NCBI RefSeq assembly: GCF_019722725.1
Contig: NZ_CP077941.1
Span: forward strand, 2,542,001-2,606,000
Direction: 5' to 3'
Length of the DNA: 64,000 nucleotides
Source of the DNA: Vreelandella profundi
Lineage (GTDB): Bacteria; Pseudomonadota; Gammaproteobacteria; Pseudomonadales; Halomonadaceae
A program made the translations under genes and the position numbers. Every line of letters starts with the position of its first letter. Position 1 is the stretch's first letter. This document shows, piece after piece, positions 28,034-36,881 of the stretch. Below the pieces are notes generated by a model. That model made no database searches. It saw nothing but the letters and a program-made list of their open reading frames with translations, and was not told the DNA's origin.

Positions 28034-28810
28034 TCATTTAAGCGCACTAAGATGCTCTTGGATGGTCGTTACTATATGGTGGGCGGTTCCCTCCTGAAAA
28101 CGATAGCGCGGAACGCTAACGCTGATCGCCCCCGAAACCCGCCCATCGACGCCATTCACCGCTTGACCGAAGCAGATGATACCCAGCTCATTTTCTTCAT
28201 CGTCAATGCCATAGCCCTGCTTGCGCGTCACCGCCAGTGCACCACGTAAATCCTTCAAGTTCGTCAATGTTTTTACTGTGATTGGTTCAAGCTTTAGCCG
28301 CGTCAGGTATTGTTCGCAGGCTTCTTCACTCAGTGCGGCCAAGTACGCCTTACCCACCGCGGTTGAGTGCATAGGCACCGGCATACCGATATAAGAAGCC
28401 ATGCGCACGGCATCCGCCGATTCGACCTTATCGATAAACGTCATGTGGTAGCCATACGGAATCGCCAGATGCACGGTCTCCCCCGTCTGCTTACTGATCT
28501 CATGCATCACGCCCCGCACCCTCTCGCGCAAATTACTGCGGGTCAGCGATTGATGTGCCAGGTGAATTAACTGACGGCCAAGAGCGTATTCATCGCTGAG
28601 TGGGTTGCGCTCAATAAAGCCCTCCTGTTCAAGCGTTTTGAGCAGGCGATATACGGTAGGCCGCGGCAAGCCCAGGCGCTCCTGAATATTTTTTGCGTGC
28701 GCGTCTGGGCCTAACTCCGGAATGACTTGCAGCACGCGTAAACCTTTGACGAGCGCTGCGGCCCCTTGCACCGGCGGGCGCTGGGTAATGGAATCAATCT
28801 TCTCGCTCAT
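28034..28810 (-). CDS. IclR-family transcriptional regulator
   Basis: 258 residues from the ATG at 28808-28810, chosen because GGAGG precedes it; the frame itself opens further upstream. An N-terminal winged helix (about 20-80) contains AKNIQERLGLPRPTVYRLLKTLEQEGFIERN, the usual IclR helix-turn-helix. The C-terminal effector domain (about 95-255) contains MPVPMHSTAVGKAYLAAL and GYGIDDEENELGIICFG, both family hallmarks. It is divergent from the cupin-tctCBA-SDR operon and most likely controls it through the repeated operator at 28890-28924. The effector is presumably the imported organic acid or a breakdown product. Confidence 0.94.
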   Translation of the reverse strand: MSEKIDSITQRPPVQGAAALVKGLRVLQVIPELGPDAHAKNIQERLGLPRPTVYRLLKTLEQEGFIERNPLSDEYALGRQLIHLAHQSLTRSNLRERVRGVMHEISKQTGETVHLAIPYGYHMTFIDKVESADAVRMASYIGMPVPMHSTAVGKAYLAALSEEACEQYLTRLKLEPITVKTLTNLKDLRGALAVTRKQGYGIDDEENELGIICFGQAVNGVDGRVSGAISVSVPRYRFQEGTAHHIVTTIQEHLSALK

Positions 28811-28889
28811 ACGTCCTCCAAGACGAATGTCTAATATCGCGCGACTTAACCGTGATTGACGTGGTGGCCTGCGTGTCTTAAATTTCAAT

Positions 28890-28924
28890 TGTCCACATTA
28901 TGAATTAAATGTCCACATTATGGA
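28890..28924. promoter_or_regulatory. Duplicated IclR operator-like element
   Basis: The 13-mer TGTCCACATTATG occurs twice (28890-28902 and 28910-28922), spaced exactly 20 bp, about two helical turns. The second copy extends into the inverted repeat TCCA-CATTA-TGGA (28912-28924). The pair lies between the divergent iclR-type gene and the cupin gene and ends just before the latter's ribosome site, a good position for control by the adjacent regulator. Binding is inferred. Confidence 0.65.
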
Positions 28925-28934
28925 CGGAGATAAG

Positions 28935-29459
28935 ATGACCGACATTCAAGAACAACACAAACGGATGCCTTATCAGTACGCCCAGCCTGCGGAAGCTGCA
29001 GCGGATATTGTCGTGCCGCACGCCATTCCCACAGACGAGCGTATTTGGGTACCCCAGGCTGAAAACGTTCATTTCCGCCCCCTGTGCCTCAACGTTTCAC
29101 AAGGCTACTGGGTGAACTTGCTGCGGGTGCGTAAATCCGGCGTTCTGAGCCGTCATCGTCATCCCAATCCCGTGCATGGTGTAGTGCTCAAAGGCAGATG
29201 GCGCTACCTCGAACACGACTGGGAAGCCACGGAGGGCAGCTACGTTTATGAGCCTCCAGGGGAAACACATACCTTGGTAGTGGATGACGATGTTGAGGAA
29301 ATGATCACGCTATTTCAGGTGAACGGCGTGATGTACTACGTCGATCCGTGGGGCAAGCATCTGGGGTATGAGGATGTTTTCTCTAAAATTGATATGTGCC
29401 GCAAACACTACTCAGAGTGTGGTCTGGGCAGCGATTACGTCGACCAGTTCATTCGCTAA
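28935..29459 (+). CDS. Cupin protein of the 2,4'-dihydroxyacetophenone dioxygenase family
   Basis: 174 residues from the ATG at 28935, which has GGAGA in front. The single cupin domain has LSRHRHPNPVHG with His74 and His76 and PGETHTL with His112. This is nearly the same spacing as the three Fe-binding His of 2,4'-dihydroxyacetophenone dioxygenase, as I remember it. Family members cleave a C-C bond next to a carbonyl using Fe(II) and O2. As the first gene of a six-gene operon with a TctABC importer and two SDR enzymes, it probably acts on the imported compound. The real substrate is unknown, and a non-catalytic or isomerase cupin role is possible. Confidence 0.8.
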   Translation: MTDIQEQHKRMPYQYAQPAEAAADIVVPHAIPTDERIWVPQAENVHFRPLCLNVSQGYWVNLLRVRKSGVLSRHRHPNPVHGVVLKGRWRYLEHDWEATEGSYVYEPPGETHTLVVDDDVEEMITLFQVNGVMYYVDPWGKHLGYEDVFSKIDMCRKHYSECGLGSDYVDQFIR

Positions 29460-29526
29460 GCCCATTACTTCTGCTTCATTTATGCAAACAACTCTCCACG
29501 AACAACAAGTAATAAGGAATGCATCC

Positions 29527-30501
29527 ATGAAAATATCCTCGTCTCCCCTCGTTCTCGGCGCCGGCTTTCTGGCCATCGCCCTATCGGCAGGGGCTGCTCA
29601 AGCCGACTACCCCGAGAAGCCTATCCAACTGATTGTGCCTTGGTCTGCTGGCGGTGGTACGGACGCCGTTGCGCGCCAGTTAGCGAGTGGCTTACAGAAA
29701 GAGCTAGGACAGCAGGTCAACGTCGTCAACCGAACCGGCGGAGCTGGCGTTATCGGCCATACGGCGATCACCATGAGCAAGCCCGATGGCTACACGCTTG
29801 GCCTGCCGACGGCTGAAATCACGACGTATCGGCATATCGGCACGTCAGCCATTTCATATGAAGACCTTACCCCCATCGCGCTAGTTAACTTTGATTCTGC
29901 CGCCTTCAGTGTCAATGCGGACTCCGGCTGGGATTCGTTAGAAGCCGCGCTCAACGACATTAAAGCTAACCCTAATCAGTACACCGTTTCTGGTTCAGCC
30001 CCGGGGGCGGCTTACCACTTGGCCTTTGCTGGCCTGCTTAACCAGCAAGGCATTGATCCCAACTCTGTCGCGCTTGTGCCTAGTGAAGGTGCCGCGCCTG
30101 GACTACAAGAGTTAGCGGCCGGAGGCGTGGACTTCGTATTCTCGTCACTGCCGGAATCTGAGTCCATGCGCCAAGCAGACCGTATTGATACGCTCGCCGT
30201 ATTCTCAGATGAGCGGCTGTCGGCTTTCCCTGACATTCTTACCGCCGCAGAGCAGACCGGCCAGCCTTGGACAGCCGGCACATGGCGCGGGCTAGCGGGC
30301 CCCAAAGGGCTGCCTGAGGATATCGTCGCAACGCTTGCCGAAGCTGCTCAGAAAGTTTACGAGTCCGATGACTTCCAGTCTTTCATGCAGCAGCGTGGCT
30401 TTGGCACCGAGTGGAGTGGACCCGAAGAGTTCCTTCAGTTCATGACCGAATCAGATGCTAATAATGCCGAGATCATCGAAACGCTGGGGCTGGCCCAGTA
30501 A
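29527..30501 (+). CDS. Tripartite tricarboxylate transporter substrate-binding protein (TctC)
   Basis: 324 residues. The start at 29527 follows AAGGA; the longer frame upstream overlaps the cupin gene and was rejected. A signal peptide (about 1-26, ending AGAAQA) is followed by DYPEKPIQLIVPWSAGGGTD, the standard start of mature TctC/Bug proteins, and PGGA-like contacts such as NRTGGAGVIGH. It would bind an organic acid in the periplasm and hand it to TctBA. Its closeness to the cupin dioxygenase suggests an aromatic or other carboxylate ligand. The ligand cannot be read from sequence. Confidence 0.94.
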   Translation: MKISSSPLVLGAGFLAIALSAGAAQADYPEKPIQLIVPWSAGGGTDAVARQLASGLQKELGQQVNVVNRTGGAGVIGHTAITMSKPDGYTLGLPTAEITTYRHIGTSAISYEDLTPIALVNFDSAAFSVNADSGWDSLEAALNDIKANPNQYTVSGSAPGAAYHLAFAGLLNQQGIDPNSVALVPSEGAAPGLQELAAGGVDFVFSSLPESESMRQADRIDTLAVFSDERLSAFPDILTAAEQTGQPWTAGTWRGLAGPKGLPEDIVATLAEAAQKVYESDDFQSFMQQRGFGTEWSGPEEFLQFMTESDANNAEIIETLGLAQ

Positions 30502-30513
30502 GGCCGGAAGACC

Positions 30514-30984
30514 ATGCGTATTCACGATTTTATTCTGGGGCTTTTAACCGTTCTACTAGGCTGTATTACCGTTTGGCTCTCAAAAGACTTTCCCTCTCTT
30601 CCGCGCCAGGATTATGGCGCGGGAACCTTCCCCACTCTAGTGGCCATCTTATTAATAGCGATGGGCTTGATACTTTGCCTACGCGGCTGGATTCGCAGAG
30701 GGCCGTTAATTATTTGGCAAGACGCTATCCCTATCGGTCATGTGCTGTTCTGTATCATGGCCGTGGTAGTAGCAGTGACAGGCTACATACTCCTAGAACC
30801 TGTTCTTGGCTTTCCCATTGTGTCACTGGTCATGCTGACCGTGCTCATCGGCATCTTCACTAAGGGCAGATGGTGGCTAGCGATTAGCGTGGCTACCGTG
30901 GCGACGCTCATCATTTGGCTAACCTTTGCTGAGCTACTGCTCGTTCCGCTGTCATTAGGCATCCTAGAAGAGGTGATCTACTAA
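30514..30984 (+). CDS. TctB-like small membrane subunit
   Basis: 156 residues with four predicted membrane helices, the size and layout of TctB. The phrase LPRQDYGAGTFPTLVAILL near residue 30 is family-like. It is the small integral subunit of a tripartite tricarboxylate transporter, working with the downstream TctA. The stop and the next ATG share one base (TAATG), showing tight coupling. TctB is poorly conserved in general, so the call rests partly on position between tctC and tctA. Confidence 0.9.
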   Translation: MRIHDFILGLLTVLLGCITVWLSKDFPSLPRQDYGAGTFPTLVAILLIAMGLILCLRGWIRRGPLIIWQDAIPIGHVLFCIMAVVVAVTGYILLEPVLGFPIVSLVMLTVLIGIFTKGRWWLAISVATVATLIIWLTFAELLLVPLSLGILEEVIY

Positions 30985-32498
30985 TGCTGGAACTACAGCA
31001 ATCATTAGCGATGGTCTTTGATTGGCAAGTGCTGCTGGTGATTCTAGGGGCTTCAATTTTCGGGCTATTCATTGGCGCGATCCCTGGACTAACCGCCACC
31101 ATGGCAACAGCCTTGTTAGTCCCACTCACGTTTTTCATGGACCCTCTTCCCGCCATCGGCGCCATTGTGTCAGCAACGGCGATGGCGATCGTCGCGGGCG
31201 ATATACCGGGCGCACTGCTACGCATACCCGGAACCCCCGCATCGGCCGCTTATACTGATGAAGCGTATCTCATGGGTCGCCAGGGGAAAGTGGGTCAAGC
31301 ATTGGGCGTCAACTTGGTTTGCTCTGTCGTGGGCGGCGTCATTGGCGTTGCGATTCTGGCTTTTTTTGCGCCCCTAGTTGCTGAGTTTGCCATCCAGTTC
31401 ACCAGTGATGAGTATTTTTGGCTGGCCCTGCTGGGTCTTTCCTGCGCGGTGCTCGTATCGGGAACCGATCCTGTGAAAGGGGCAATCTCAATGCTGCTGG
31501 GTCTGCTGATTTCGATGGTGGGCATGAGCTCAGTGTCAGGGCAGATGCGGTTTATCTTTGGGGTGCCTGAACTGCTCAACGGCATTGCGATTTTACCGGT
31601 ATTAATTGGCCTATTCGCGATAGCAGAGCTGCTGCGCCGTCTGCCTGAAATTGGCACGATGTCGCTGTCTAAAATGCCGCTTGTTAAGAAGCCTTTCGAA
31701 GGCGTCGGCGGGCTGCTGTGGAAATATAAAGGCGGGGTGGCGCGCAGTAGCTTGCTGGGTACGCTCATCGGCGCACTGCCCGGAGCCGGTGCGGATATCG
31801 CATCGTGGATAAGCTATGCCTTGGCACGCAAACTCTCGCGCACACCTGAGAAGTTTGGCACCGGACACCCGGAGGGCTTGGTATCTGCAAGTTCAGCCAA
31901 TAACGCAGCGCTTTCAGGCGCCTACATACCTGCCCTTGTATTCGGCATCCCCGGTGACACCATCACGGCGATCATTATCGGCGTACTGATGATGAAAGGC
32001 ATTACCCCAGGGCCGGACGTATTCACCACCGATGCGGTATTAGTTAACGCGATTTTTATTGTCTTTATTCTCGCCAATCTCTTGCTGATCCCGCTTGGTC
32101 TACTCGCGATACGAAGCGCTCGGCATATTTTGTCCGTCCCTCACGGCGTGCTGTATCCGCTGATCTTACTATTCTGCATCGTCGGCGCCTATGCGGCCAA
32201 TAACAGCATGCTCGATATCTGGATTATGCTGATTTTAGGCTTATTTGCGTATGTCATGGTCGAGCACGACTTCCCTATCGGACCAATGATTCTTGCGGTC
32301 ATTTTAGGGCCGGTGGTCGAAGGCAATTTCCTGCGCTCAATGATCAAAGCCAACGGCGATATGTTGATGCTGTTTGACCGCCCGATTGCGGCCACGCTAG
32401 GCACCCTCGCCGTGCTGGTTTGGGTCGCGATTATCGCATCTGCCCTTATGTCAGCCGCCCGCCCCCAGCCCAACGTAGCCAATAAGGAAAGCACATGA
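30984..32498 (+). CDS. TctA-like large membrane subunit
   Basis: 504 residues with about twelve helices. The TctA family marks are clear: FGLFIGAIPGLTATMATALLVPLTF near residue 25 and TLIGALPGAGADIASWISYALA near residue 260. It forms the Na+- or H+-driven channel for organic acid uptake with TctB and the TctC binding protein. The last bases overlap the start of the next SDR gene (ATGA), so transport and catabolism are co-translated. Confidence 0.95.
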   Translation: MLELQQSLAMVFDWQVLLVILGASIFGLFIGAIPGLTATMATALLVPLTFFMDPLPAIGAIVSATAMAIVAGDIPGALLRIPGTPASAAYTDEAYLMGRQGKVGQALGVNLVCSVVGGVIGVAILAFFAPLVAEFAIQFTSDEYFWLALLGLSCAVLVSGTDPVKGAISMLLGLLISMVGMSSVSGQMRFIFGVPELLNGIAILPVLIGLFAIAELLRRLPEIGTMSLSKMPLVKKPFEGVGGLLWKYKGGVARSSLLGTLIGALPGAGADIASWISYALARKLSRTPEKFGTGHPEGLVSASSANNAALSGAYIPALVFGIPGDTITAIIIGVLMMKGITPGPDVFTTDAVLVNAIFIVFILANLLLIPLGLLAIRSARHILSVPHGVLYPLILLFCIVGAYAANNSMLDIWIMLILGLFAYVMVEHDFPIGPMILAVILGPVVEGNFLRSMIKANGDMLMLFDRPIAATLGTLAVLVWVAIIASALMSAARPQPNVANKEST

Positions 32499-33190
32499 AA
32501 ACAGTGGTTGTGATTGGAGGCAGCAGCGGCATTGGCCGGGCAATCGCCTCCGCCTTTGCAGAACAGGCCAGCGTTCATGTAACGGGCGTTGAGGCGTCAG
32601 ACAACGGCGTGACTGATTTCGGCGCCCTTCAATATCAGCTAGATGTTCGCAATGACGAAGCCGTGACGACGTTCTTTGCTCAATTCACTCGCATTGATGT
32701 GCTGGTTAACTGTGCGGGCGTCATCCTACGCGGTGGTAAGGAATTTACGCCTCAAGGTTTTGCCGATGTCGTGGATATTAATCTAAACGGCACCCAGCGT
32801 TGCTGTCAGGCGGCCTTTGAAGCGCTTAAGAACGCAGGTGGCTGCATTATCAATACGGCGTCAATGCTGTCATTTTTTGGCAGCGGATTTGTTCCAGCCT
32901 ACTCCGCATCTAAAGGGGGCATCGCTCAGCTGACGCGCTCACTGGCGATTGCTTGGGCGCCTGAAGGCATTCGTGTCAATGCGCTAGCGCCCGGCTGGAT
33001 AGCGACAGAATTAACGTCAGCGCTGGTTCAAGACAAAGAGCGTTCAGCAGAGCTTATAGACCGAACCCCCATGGGTCGCTGGGGAGCGCCCGATGATTTG
33101 ACAGGGCCCGCCTTGTTTCTGGCATCACCCGGAGCAAAATTTGTGACCGGCGCCATTCTGCCGGTGGACGGTGGCTACGCCGCCCGTTAA
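32495..33190 (+). CDS. Short-chain dehydrogenase/reductase (classical)
   Basis: 231 residues with a full SDR set: GGSSGIGRA near residue 9 (NAD(P) binding), NCAG near 73, catalytic Ser in NTASMLS, YSASK near 143, and the C-terminal ILPVDGGYAAR. It oxidises or reduces an alcohol/ketone. It lies in the cupin-tct operon with a four-base overlap to tctA, so it probably handles an intermediate of the imported compound. The absence of Arg near the first beta strand and the acidic residue after strand two do not give a firm cofactor call. Confidence 0.9.
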   Translation: MKTVVVIGGSSGIGRAIASAFAEQASVHVTGVEASDNGVTDFGALQYQLDVRNDEAVTTFFAQFTRIDVLVNCAGVILRGGKEFTPQGFADVVDINLNGTQRCCQAAFEALKNAGGCIINTASMLSFFGSGFVPAYSASKGGIAQLTRSLAIAWAPEGIRVNALAPGWIATELTSALVQDKERSAELIDRTPMGRWGAPDDLTGPALFLASPGAKFVTGAILPVDGGYAAR

Positions 33191-33214
33191 ACAATCTTTA
33201 TCAGGAGAGCCACG

Positions 33215-34003
33215 ATGGAACTAGGAATTAAAGGTCGCTGGGCAGTGGTTTGTGCCGCGAGCAAGGGTCTGGGTAAAGGGTGCGCCATGGCACTTGCCCA
33301 AGAGGGAGTGAATCTGGTCATTAATGCCCGCAATAGCGAAACCTTGGCGGCCACGGCGCAACAGTTAAAAGCGCTGAATCCGAGTATTGAAGTCGTCACC
33401 GTTGCTGGCGACATTGGTGATGCGCAGGTGCGTGCGGCGATGTTAGAGGCCTGCCCCCAGGTCGACATTCTTATCAATAATAATGGCGGGCCACCGCCGG
33501 GCGATTTTCGTGATTGGAGCCGGTCTGACTGGCTCAAGGCATTAGAAGCCAACATGATCACACCCATCGAGCTTATCAAAGCCACCGTTGACGGCATGGC
33601 GGAGCGCGGCTTTGGGCGCGTGGTGAATATTACCTCCGGTGCCGTAAAAGCCCCGATCGAAGTACTCGGGCTGTCTAATGGCGCTCGCAGTGGGCTGACG
33701 GGGTTTATTGCGGGATTATCGCGTCAGCCTCAATTGGTGAGTCGCAACGTCACCATCAATAATCTTTTGCCTGGCCCGTTTGAGACAGAACGCCTTGAAA
33801 GCGCCTTAGCATCTGAAGCCAACATTTCTGGCCACAGCCTGAAAGACGTGACTGAAAAGCGCTTAAGCGGTGTGCCTGCCGGTCGGTTTGGCACGGCAGA
33901 AGAGTTTGGCGCATTTTGCGCATTTATTTGCAGCCAGCATGCCGGCTACATGACGGGGCAAAACTTTTTGCTGGATGGCGGTAGCTACCCCGGCACTTTT
34001 TAA
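33215..34003 (+). CDS. Atypical short-chain dehydrogenase/reductase lacking the YxxxK pair
   Basis: 262 residues. The nucleotide-binding turn reads AASKGLGKG, and the NNAG motif is changed to NNNGGPPPG. The catalytic Ser is kept (NITSGAVK). Where Tyr-x3-Lys is expected the sequence is LSNGARSGLTGF, so by alignment to YSASKAGLxGL the Tyr becomes Ser and the Lys becomes Arg. The C-terminal FLLDGGS motif is normal. Similar proteins are usually annotated as 3-oxoacyl-ACP reductases, but ordinary SDR chemistry is doubtful here. It is the last gene of the operon, 24 bp after the first SDR, with AGGAGA before the ATG. Confidence 0.85.
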   Translation: MELGIKGRWAVVCAASKGLGKGCAMALAQEGVNLVINARNSETLAATAQQLKALNPSIEVVTVAGDIGDAQVRAAMLEACPQVDILINNNGGPPPGDFRDWSRSDWLKALEANMITPIELIKATVDGMAERGFGRVVNITSGAVKAPIEVLGLSNGARSGLTGFIAGLSRQPQLVSRNVTINNLLPGPFETERLESALASEANISGHSLKDVTEKRLSGVPAGRFGTAEEFGAFCAFICSQHAGYMTGQNFLLDGGSYPGTF

Positions 34004-34255
34004 CGTTTGCACTCCCCCTCTCGTTTGCACTCTTTGCCTCTCACAGTTGCCTGTTTCTCGGATGAAAATTCGAAAGCCGGCAGCTGCCTATCAATAATAC
34101 CCGCCATTATCTGTGCGCCAGGCCTGCCCAGACCTGGAACGCGATTACCGCGCTGACTCTCCTGACTGGCGCACTAATCGTTGACAGGCTAACGTTCTTT
34201 ATATAGAACGATAGGATACGCATAACCGCATTAAAGAACACCCGGGCGGTACGTC

Positions 34256-34786
34256 ATGGATAAGCTTTCACTCACTACGCTAGGTCAACACCTGCAGACG
34301 CTGCGCATGGCGCGGGGCTGGTCGCTTTCGCAACTAGCCAATGATGCAGGCATCGCTAAATCTAATCTGTGCCGCCTTGAGCAGGGTAATGGCAACCCCA
34401 CGCTGGATACTATCTGGCGGCTGGCGGTACAGCTCAATGTCCCCTTCGGCACGCTGGTAGCCCCGATTACCGTGCCGCTAGGCGAGGATGGTGTTCAGGT
34501 GCGCCTGATTGATCAAGGCAAAGGCATCCCGCAAGTGGATGCCTACTGGATGCGCTGTGCGCCTCATACGCTTCGCCACGCCGAATCTCATACGCCTGGC
34601 ACCCGAGAGTCGCTAACGCTGATTAGCGGCTGCCTGGAAGCGGGGCCAGATGATGCGACGATAGCGCTTACCCCAGGGCAGACGGTGATATTCCCCGCCG
34701 ACCAGCCACACCTTTATCGCACCCAGGCCGTGGAGGCCACTTTAATAATGACTATCATCTATGGTGAAAAAGGCAATACGCCATGA
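34256..34786 (+). CDS. XRE-family regulator with C-terminal cupin domain
   Basis: 176 residues. The N-terminal helix-turn-helix (about 8-67) contains SLSQLANDAGIAKSNLCRLEQGNGNPT. The C-terminal part is a cupin-like barrel with ESHTPGTRESLTLISGCLEAG and LTPGQTVIFPADQPHLYR. Such fusions are common local regulators that sense a small metabolite through the cupin. Its stop overlaps the azlC start (ATGA), so it is co-transcribed with the amino-acid exporter genes it presumably controls. Confidence 0.92.
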   Translation: MDKLSLTTLGQHLQTLRMARGWSLSQLANDAGIAKSNLCRLEQGNGNPTLDTIWRLAVQLNVPFGTLVAPITVPLGEDGVQVRLIDQGKGIPQVDAYWMRCAPHTLRHAESHTPGTRESLTLISGCLEAGPDDATIALTPGQTVIFPADQPHLYRTQAVEATLIMTIIYGEKGNTP

Positions 34787-35505
34787 GCCAGCCTGCTCGT
34801 CACACACCTATTCGCTCAACCGTAAAAGGGGTCCGGGAAGCCATTCCGCTGCTGGGAGGCTATATACCGGTCTCACTCTCCTTTGGCCTGGTGGCGACTC
34901 AAGCTGGCTTTAGCACCTGGGAAGCCGCCGCGATTTCAGCGCTTATTTACGCCGGTGCGTCGCAGTTTCTCTTTGTCGGTATGGTGGCGGCGGGTTCACC
35001 GCTATGGTTAGTGGTGGCAATGACACTACTCATCAACGTGCGCCATGTCGTTTACGGCCCTAATCTAGCGTCATGGCTGCCACCCAGCCGCCACTGGCCT
35101 TGGTTAATGCATGGTTTGACCGATCAAGTCTTTGCCCTCGCCCTGACTCGACTGCCTCAGCTTTCCGCCCCCGAGCGTTTTAGCTGGTTTATGGGGGCCT
35201 CTTTGCTGGCGTGGGGAGTATGGATAGTGGGCACGGTAGTAGGCGCCACCGCTGGCGAAACGTTAACCGCGCGCTGGCCGCTGCTTGGCGAGGTTATGCC
35301 GTTTGCTCTGCCCGCGCTATTTCTGACCATGGTGGCGCCGCGCTTTACCGATAAGCGCTGGGCATTGGCGATGGGCTGCACCATTCTTTCAGCGCTGCTA
35401 TTCACGCTTTATGGCTGGAGCAACGTGGCTATTCCGCTGGCCGCTGCCTGCGGCGCGCTGTGCTTCTACATTGTGAAGTTTCAGACGGGAGCGCGCACGC
35501 TATGA
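34783..35505 (+). CDS. azlC: AzlC-family branched-chain amino acid exporter, large subunit
   Basis: 240 residues with about seven helices. Family phrases are GYIPVSLSFGLVATQAGFS near residue 26 and GASQFLFVGMVAAG near 65. With AzlD it forms an inner-membrane exporter for branched-chain amino acids or analogues. It sits between the XRE-cupin regulator and azlD with four-base overlaps on both sides, a compact regulator-exporter operon. Confidence 0.93.
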   Translation: MSQPARHTPIRSTVKGVREAIPLLGGYIPVSLSFGLVATQAGFSTWEAAAISALIYAGASQFLFVGMVAAGSPLWLVVAMTLLINVRHVVYGPNLASWLPPSRHWPWLMHGLTDQVFALALTRLPQLSAPERFSWFMGASLLAWGVWIVGTVVGATAGETLTARWPLLGEVMPFALPALFLTMVAPRFTDKRWALAMGCTILSALLFTLYGWSNVAIPLAAACGALCFYIVKFQTGARTL

Positions 35506-35834
35506 GCACCGAGCTTTGGATAGCCGTTATAGCGTGCGCCATCGGCACGCTGTTAATGCGCGTTATTCCTTTTCTATGGATGCAGCGCCGTCTCAATAGC
35601 GATACCGGCATCAATAATATGCCTCAGTGGCTGGGCATTCTCGGCCCACTGATGATTGCCGCCGTACTGGGCGTTTCGATTATGCCGGTTAACCCCAGTG
35701 CTATTGCCTGGATCGCAACGGCCATTGGGCTTTCCGTCACGCTGGCTGTATGGACTCGGCTACGTTCATTAGGCTGGCCCGTGGCCGCTGGGGTGGCCGT
35801 TTTTGGTCTCGTACAAATGGCGGCTTACATTTGA
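35502..35834 (+). CDS. azlD: AzlD-family exporter small subunit
   Basis: 110 residues with three or four helices, a normal AzlD size. The start at 35502 overlaps the azlC stop; the frame opens earlier at 35460 but that part lies in azlC. The phrase GTLLMRVIPFLWM near residue 15 is family-like. It is the partner of AzlC in amino acid export. Confidence 0.92.
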   Translation: MSTELWIAVIACAIGTLLMRVIPFLWMQRRLNSDTGINNMPQWLGILGPLMIAAVLGVSIMPVNPSAIAWIATAIGLSVTLAVWTRLRSLGWPVAAGVAVFGLVQMAAYI

Positions 35835-35900
35835 TAATGCGTTGCATTGACTTTTACTGCATGACATCATCGCGGCTCTCTAATTTCCGCCGGCCTGACA

Positions 35901-36881
35901 GTGATCTTCAACCTTAACGCTCACCGCCATTACCGCAAAATATTACGGTGCGTGTTACTGGCGGCCTGCGCAACACTGGCATATTCCATTGCCGGGGCTA
36001 GCGATGAGCAGCCCGCTGCGCCTGCGCGCATCGTCACGCTGTATCAGGGCGCTACCGATAGTGCGGTCGCCCTGGGTATAACACCCGTCGGCGTGGTCGA
36101 TTCATGGTTAGAAAAACCCATGTACCGCTACCTGCGTGACGCGCTTACTGACGTAGAGCACGTAGGCTTAGAAACTCAGCCCAATCTAGAAAAAATTGCC
36201 TGGCTGGCGCCTGACTTAGTGGTTGCAAGCGATTTTCGCCATGCCCGCATAGCCCCGCTATTGAGCGCTATCGCCACCACGGTGGCTGCGCCGAAGGTAT
36301 TCGACTTCAGAGCGACGCTTACCATGATCGCCAATGCCACCGGGCGAGAGGCGCAGGCAAGCGAGCTACTGCAACGCTGGGATGCTCGGGTTGCCGATTT
36401 TCGCCAGCAGATAGCCGCTCAAATGGGCAATGAATGGCCGCAAAAGGTGGCCGTCATTCGCTTCAAGAGCGACCACGTGCGCATTTATACCAGTGGTTTT
36501 GCAGGCTCCATTTTAGATGACCTGGGCTTTGAGCAACCCGATACGCTACAAACTCAGGGCTGGGGTATGAAGCTTTCCAGCACCGAAAACATTCCGGCGC
36601 TGGATGCCGACGTCATCTTTGTACTGCTAGAGCCAGACGATGCCGCCATTGCTAATAATTACCGGCACTGGGCTTCTCACCCGTTATGGCAACAATTAAG
36701 CGCCGTTCAAAACCAGCGCGTGTTTGAAGCCGAGCCCGTGAGCTGGATGATGGGCGGCGGCATACTGGCGGCAAATGCCATGCTAGACGACCTGTATAGC
36801 CATTATGGGTTGACGCAACCGCTGCCCCGCCAAGCCTGTCGCGCTCTTGCCGCCACTAGCGTGGAGCAAACGACATGCTGA
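35901..36881 (+). CDS. Siderophore ABC transporter periplasmic binding protein (FecB/FepB-like), system 1
   Basis: 326 residues from a GTG start; no ATG lies nearby. A hydrophobic export signal spans about 14-33; LLAAC within it could be read as a lipobox but the h-region before it is short. The mature part opens APARIVTLYQGATDSAVALG, like FecB/FepB-type proteins, and has the class III binding-protein layout with two lobes. It delivers an Fe(III)-siderophore to the two permeases downstream. Its stop overlaps the first permease start. No Fur box was found directly upstream. Confidence 0.88.
   Translation: MIFNLNAHRHYRKILRCVLLAACATLAYSIAGASDEQPAAPARIVTLYQGATDSAVALGITPVGVVDSWLEKPMYRYLRDALTDVEHVGLETQPNLEKIAWLAPDLVVASDFRHARIAPLLSAIATTVAAPKVFDFRATLTMIANATGREAQASELLQRWDARVADFRQQIAAQMGNEWPQKVAVIRFKSDHVRIYTSGFAGSILDDLGFEQPDTLQTQGWGMKLSSTENIPALDADVIFVLLEPDDAAIANNYRHWASHPLWQQLSAVQNQRVFEAEPVSWMMGGGILAANAMLDDLYSHYGLTQPLPRQACRALAATSVEQTTC

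Noticed and set aside
29368..29526. Longer N-terminus of TctC
   Set aside because: It overlaps the cupin gene in another frame; the start at 29527 has a ribosome site and a signal peptide.
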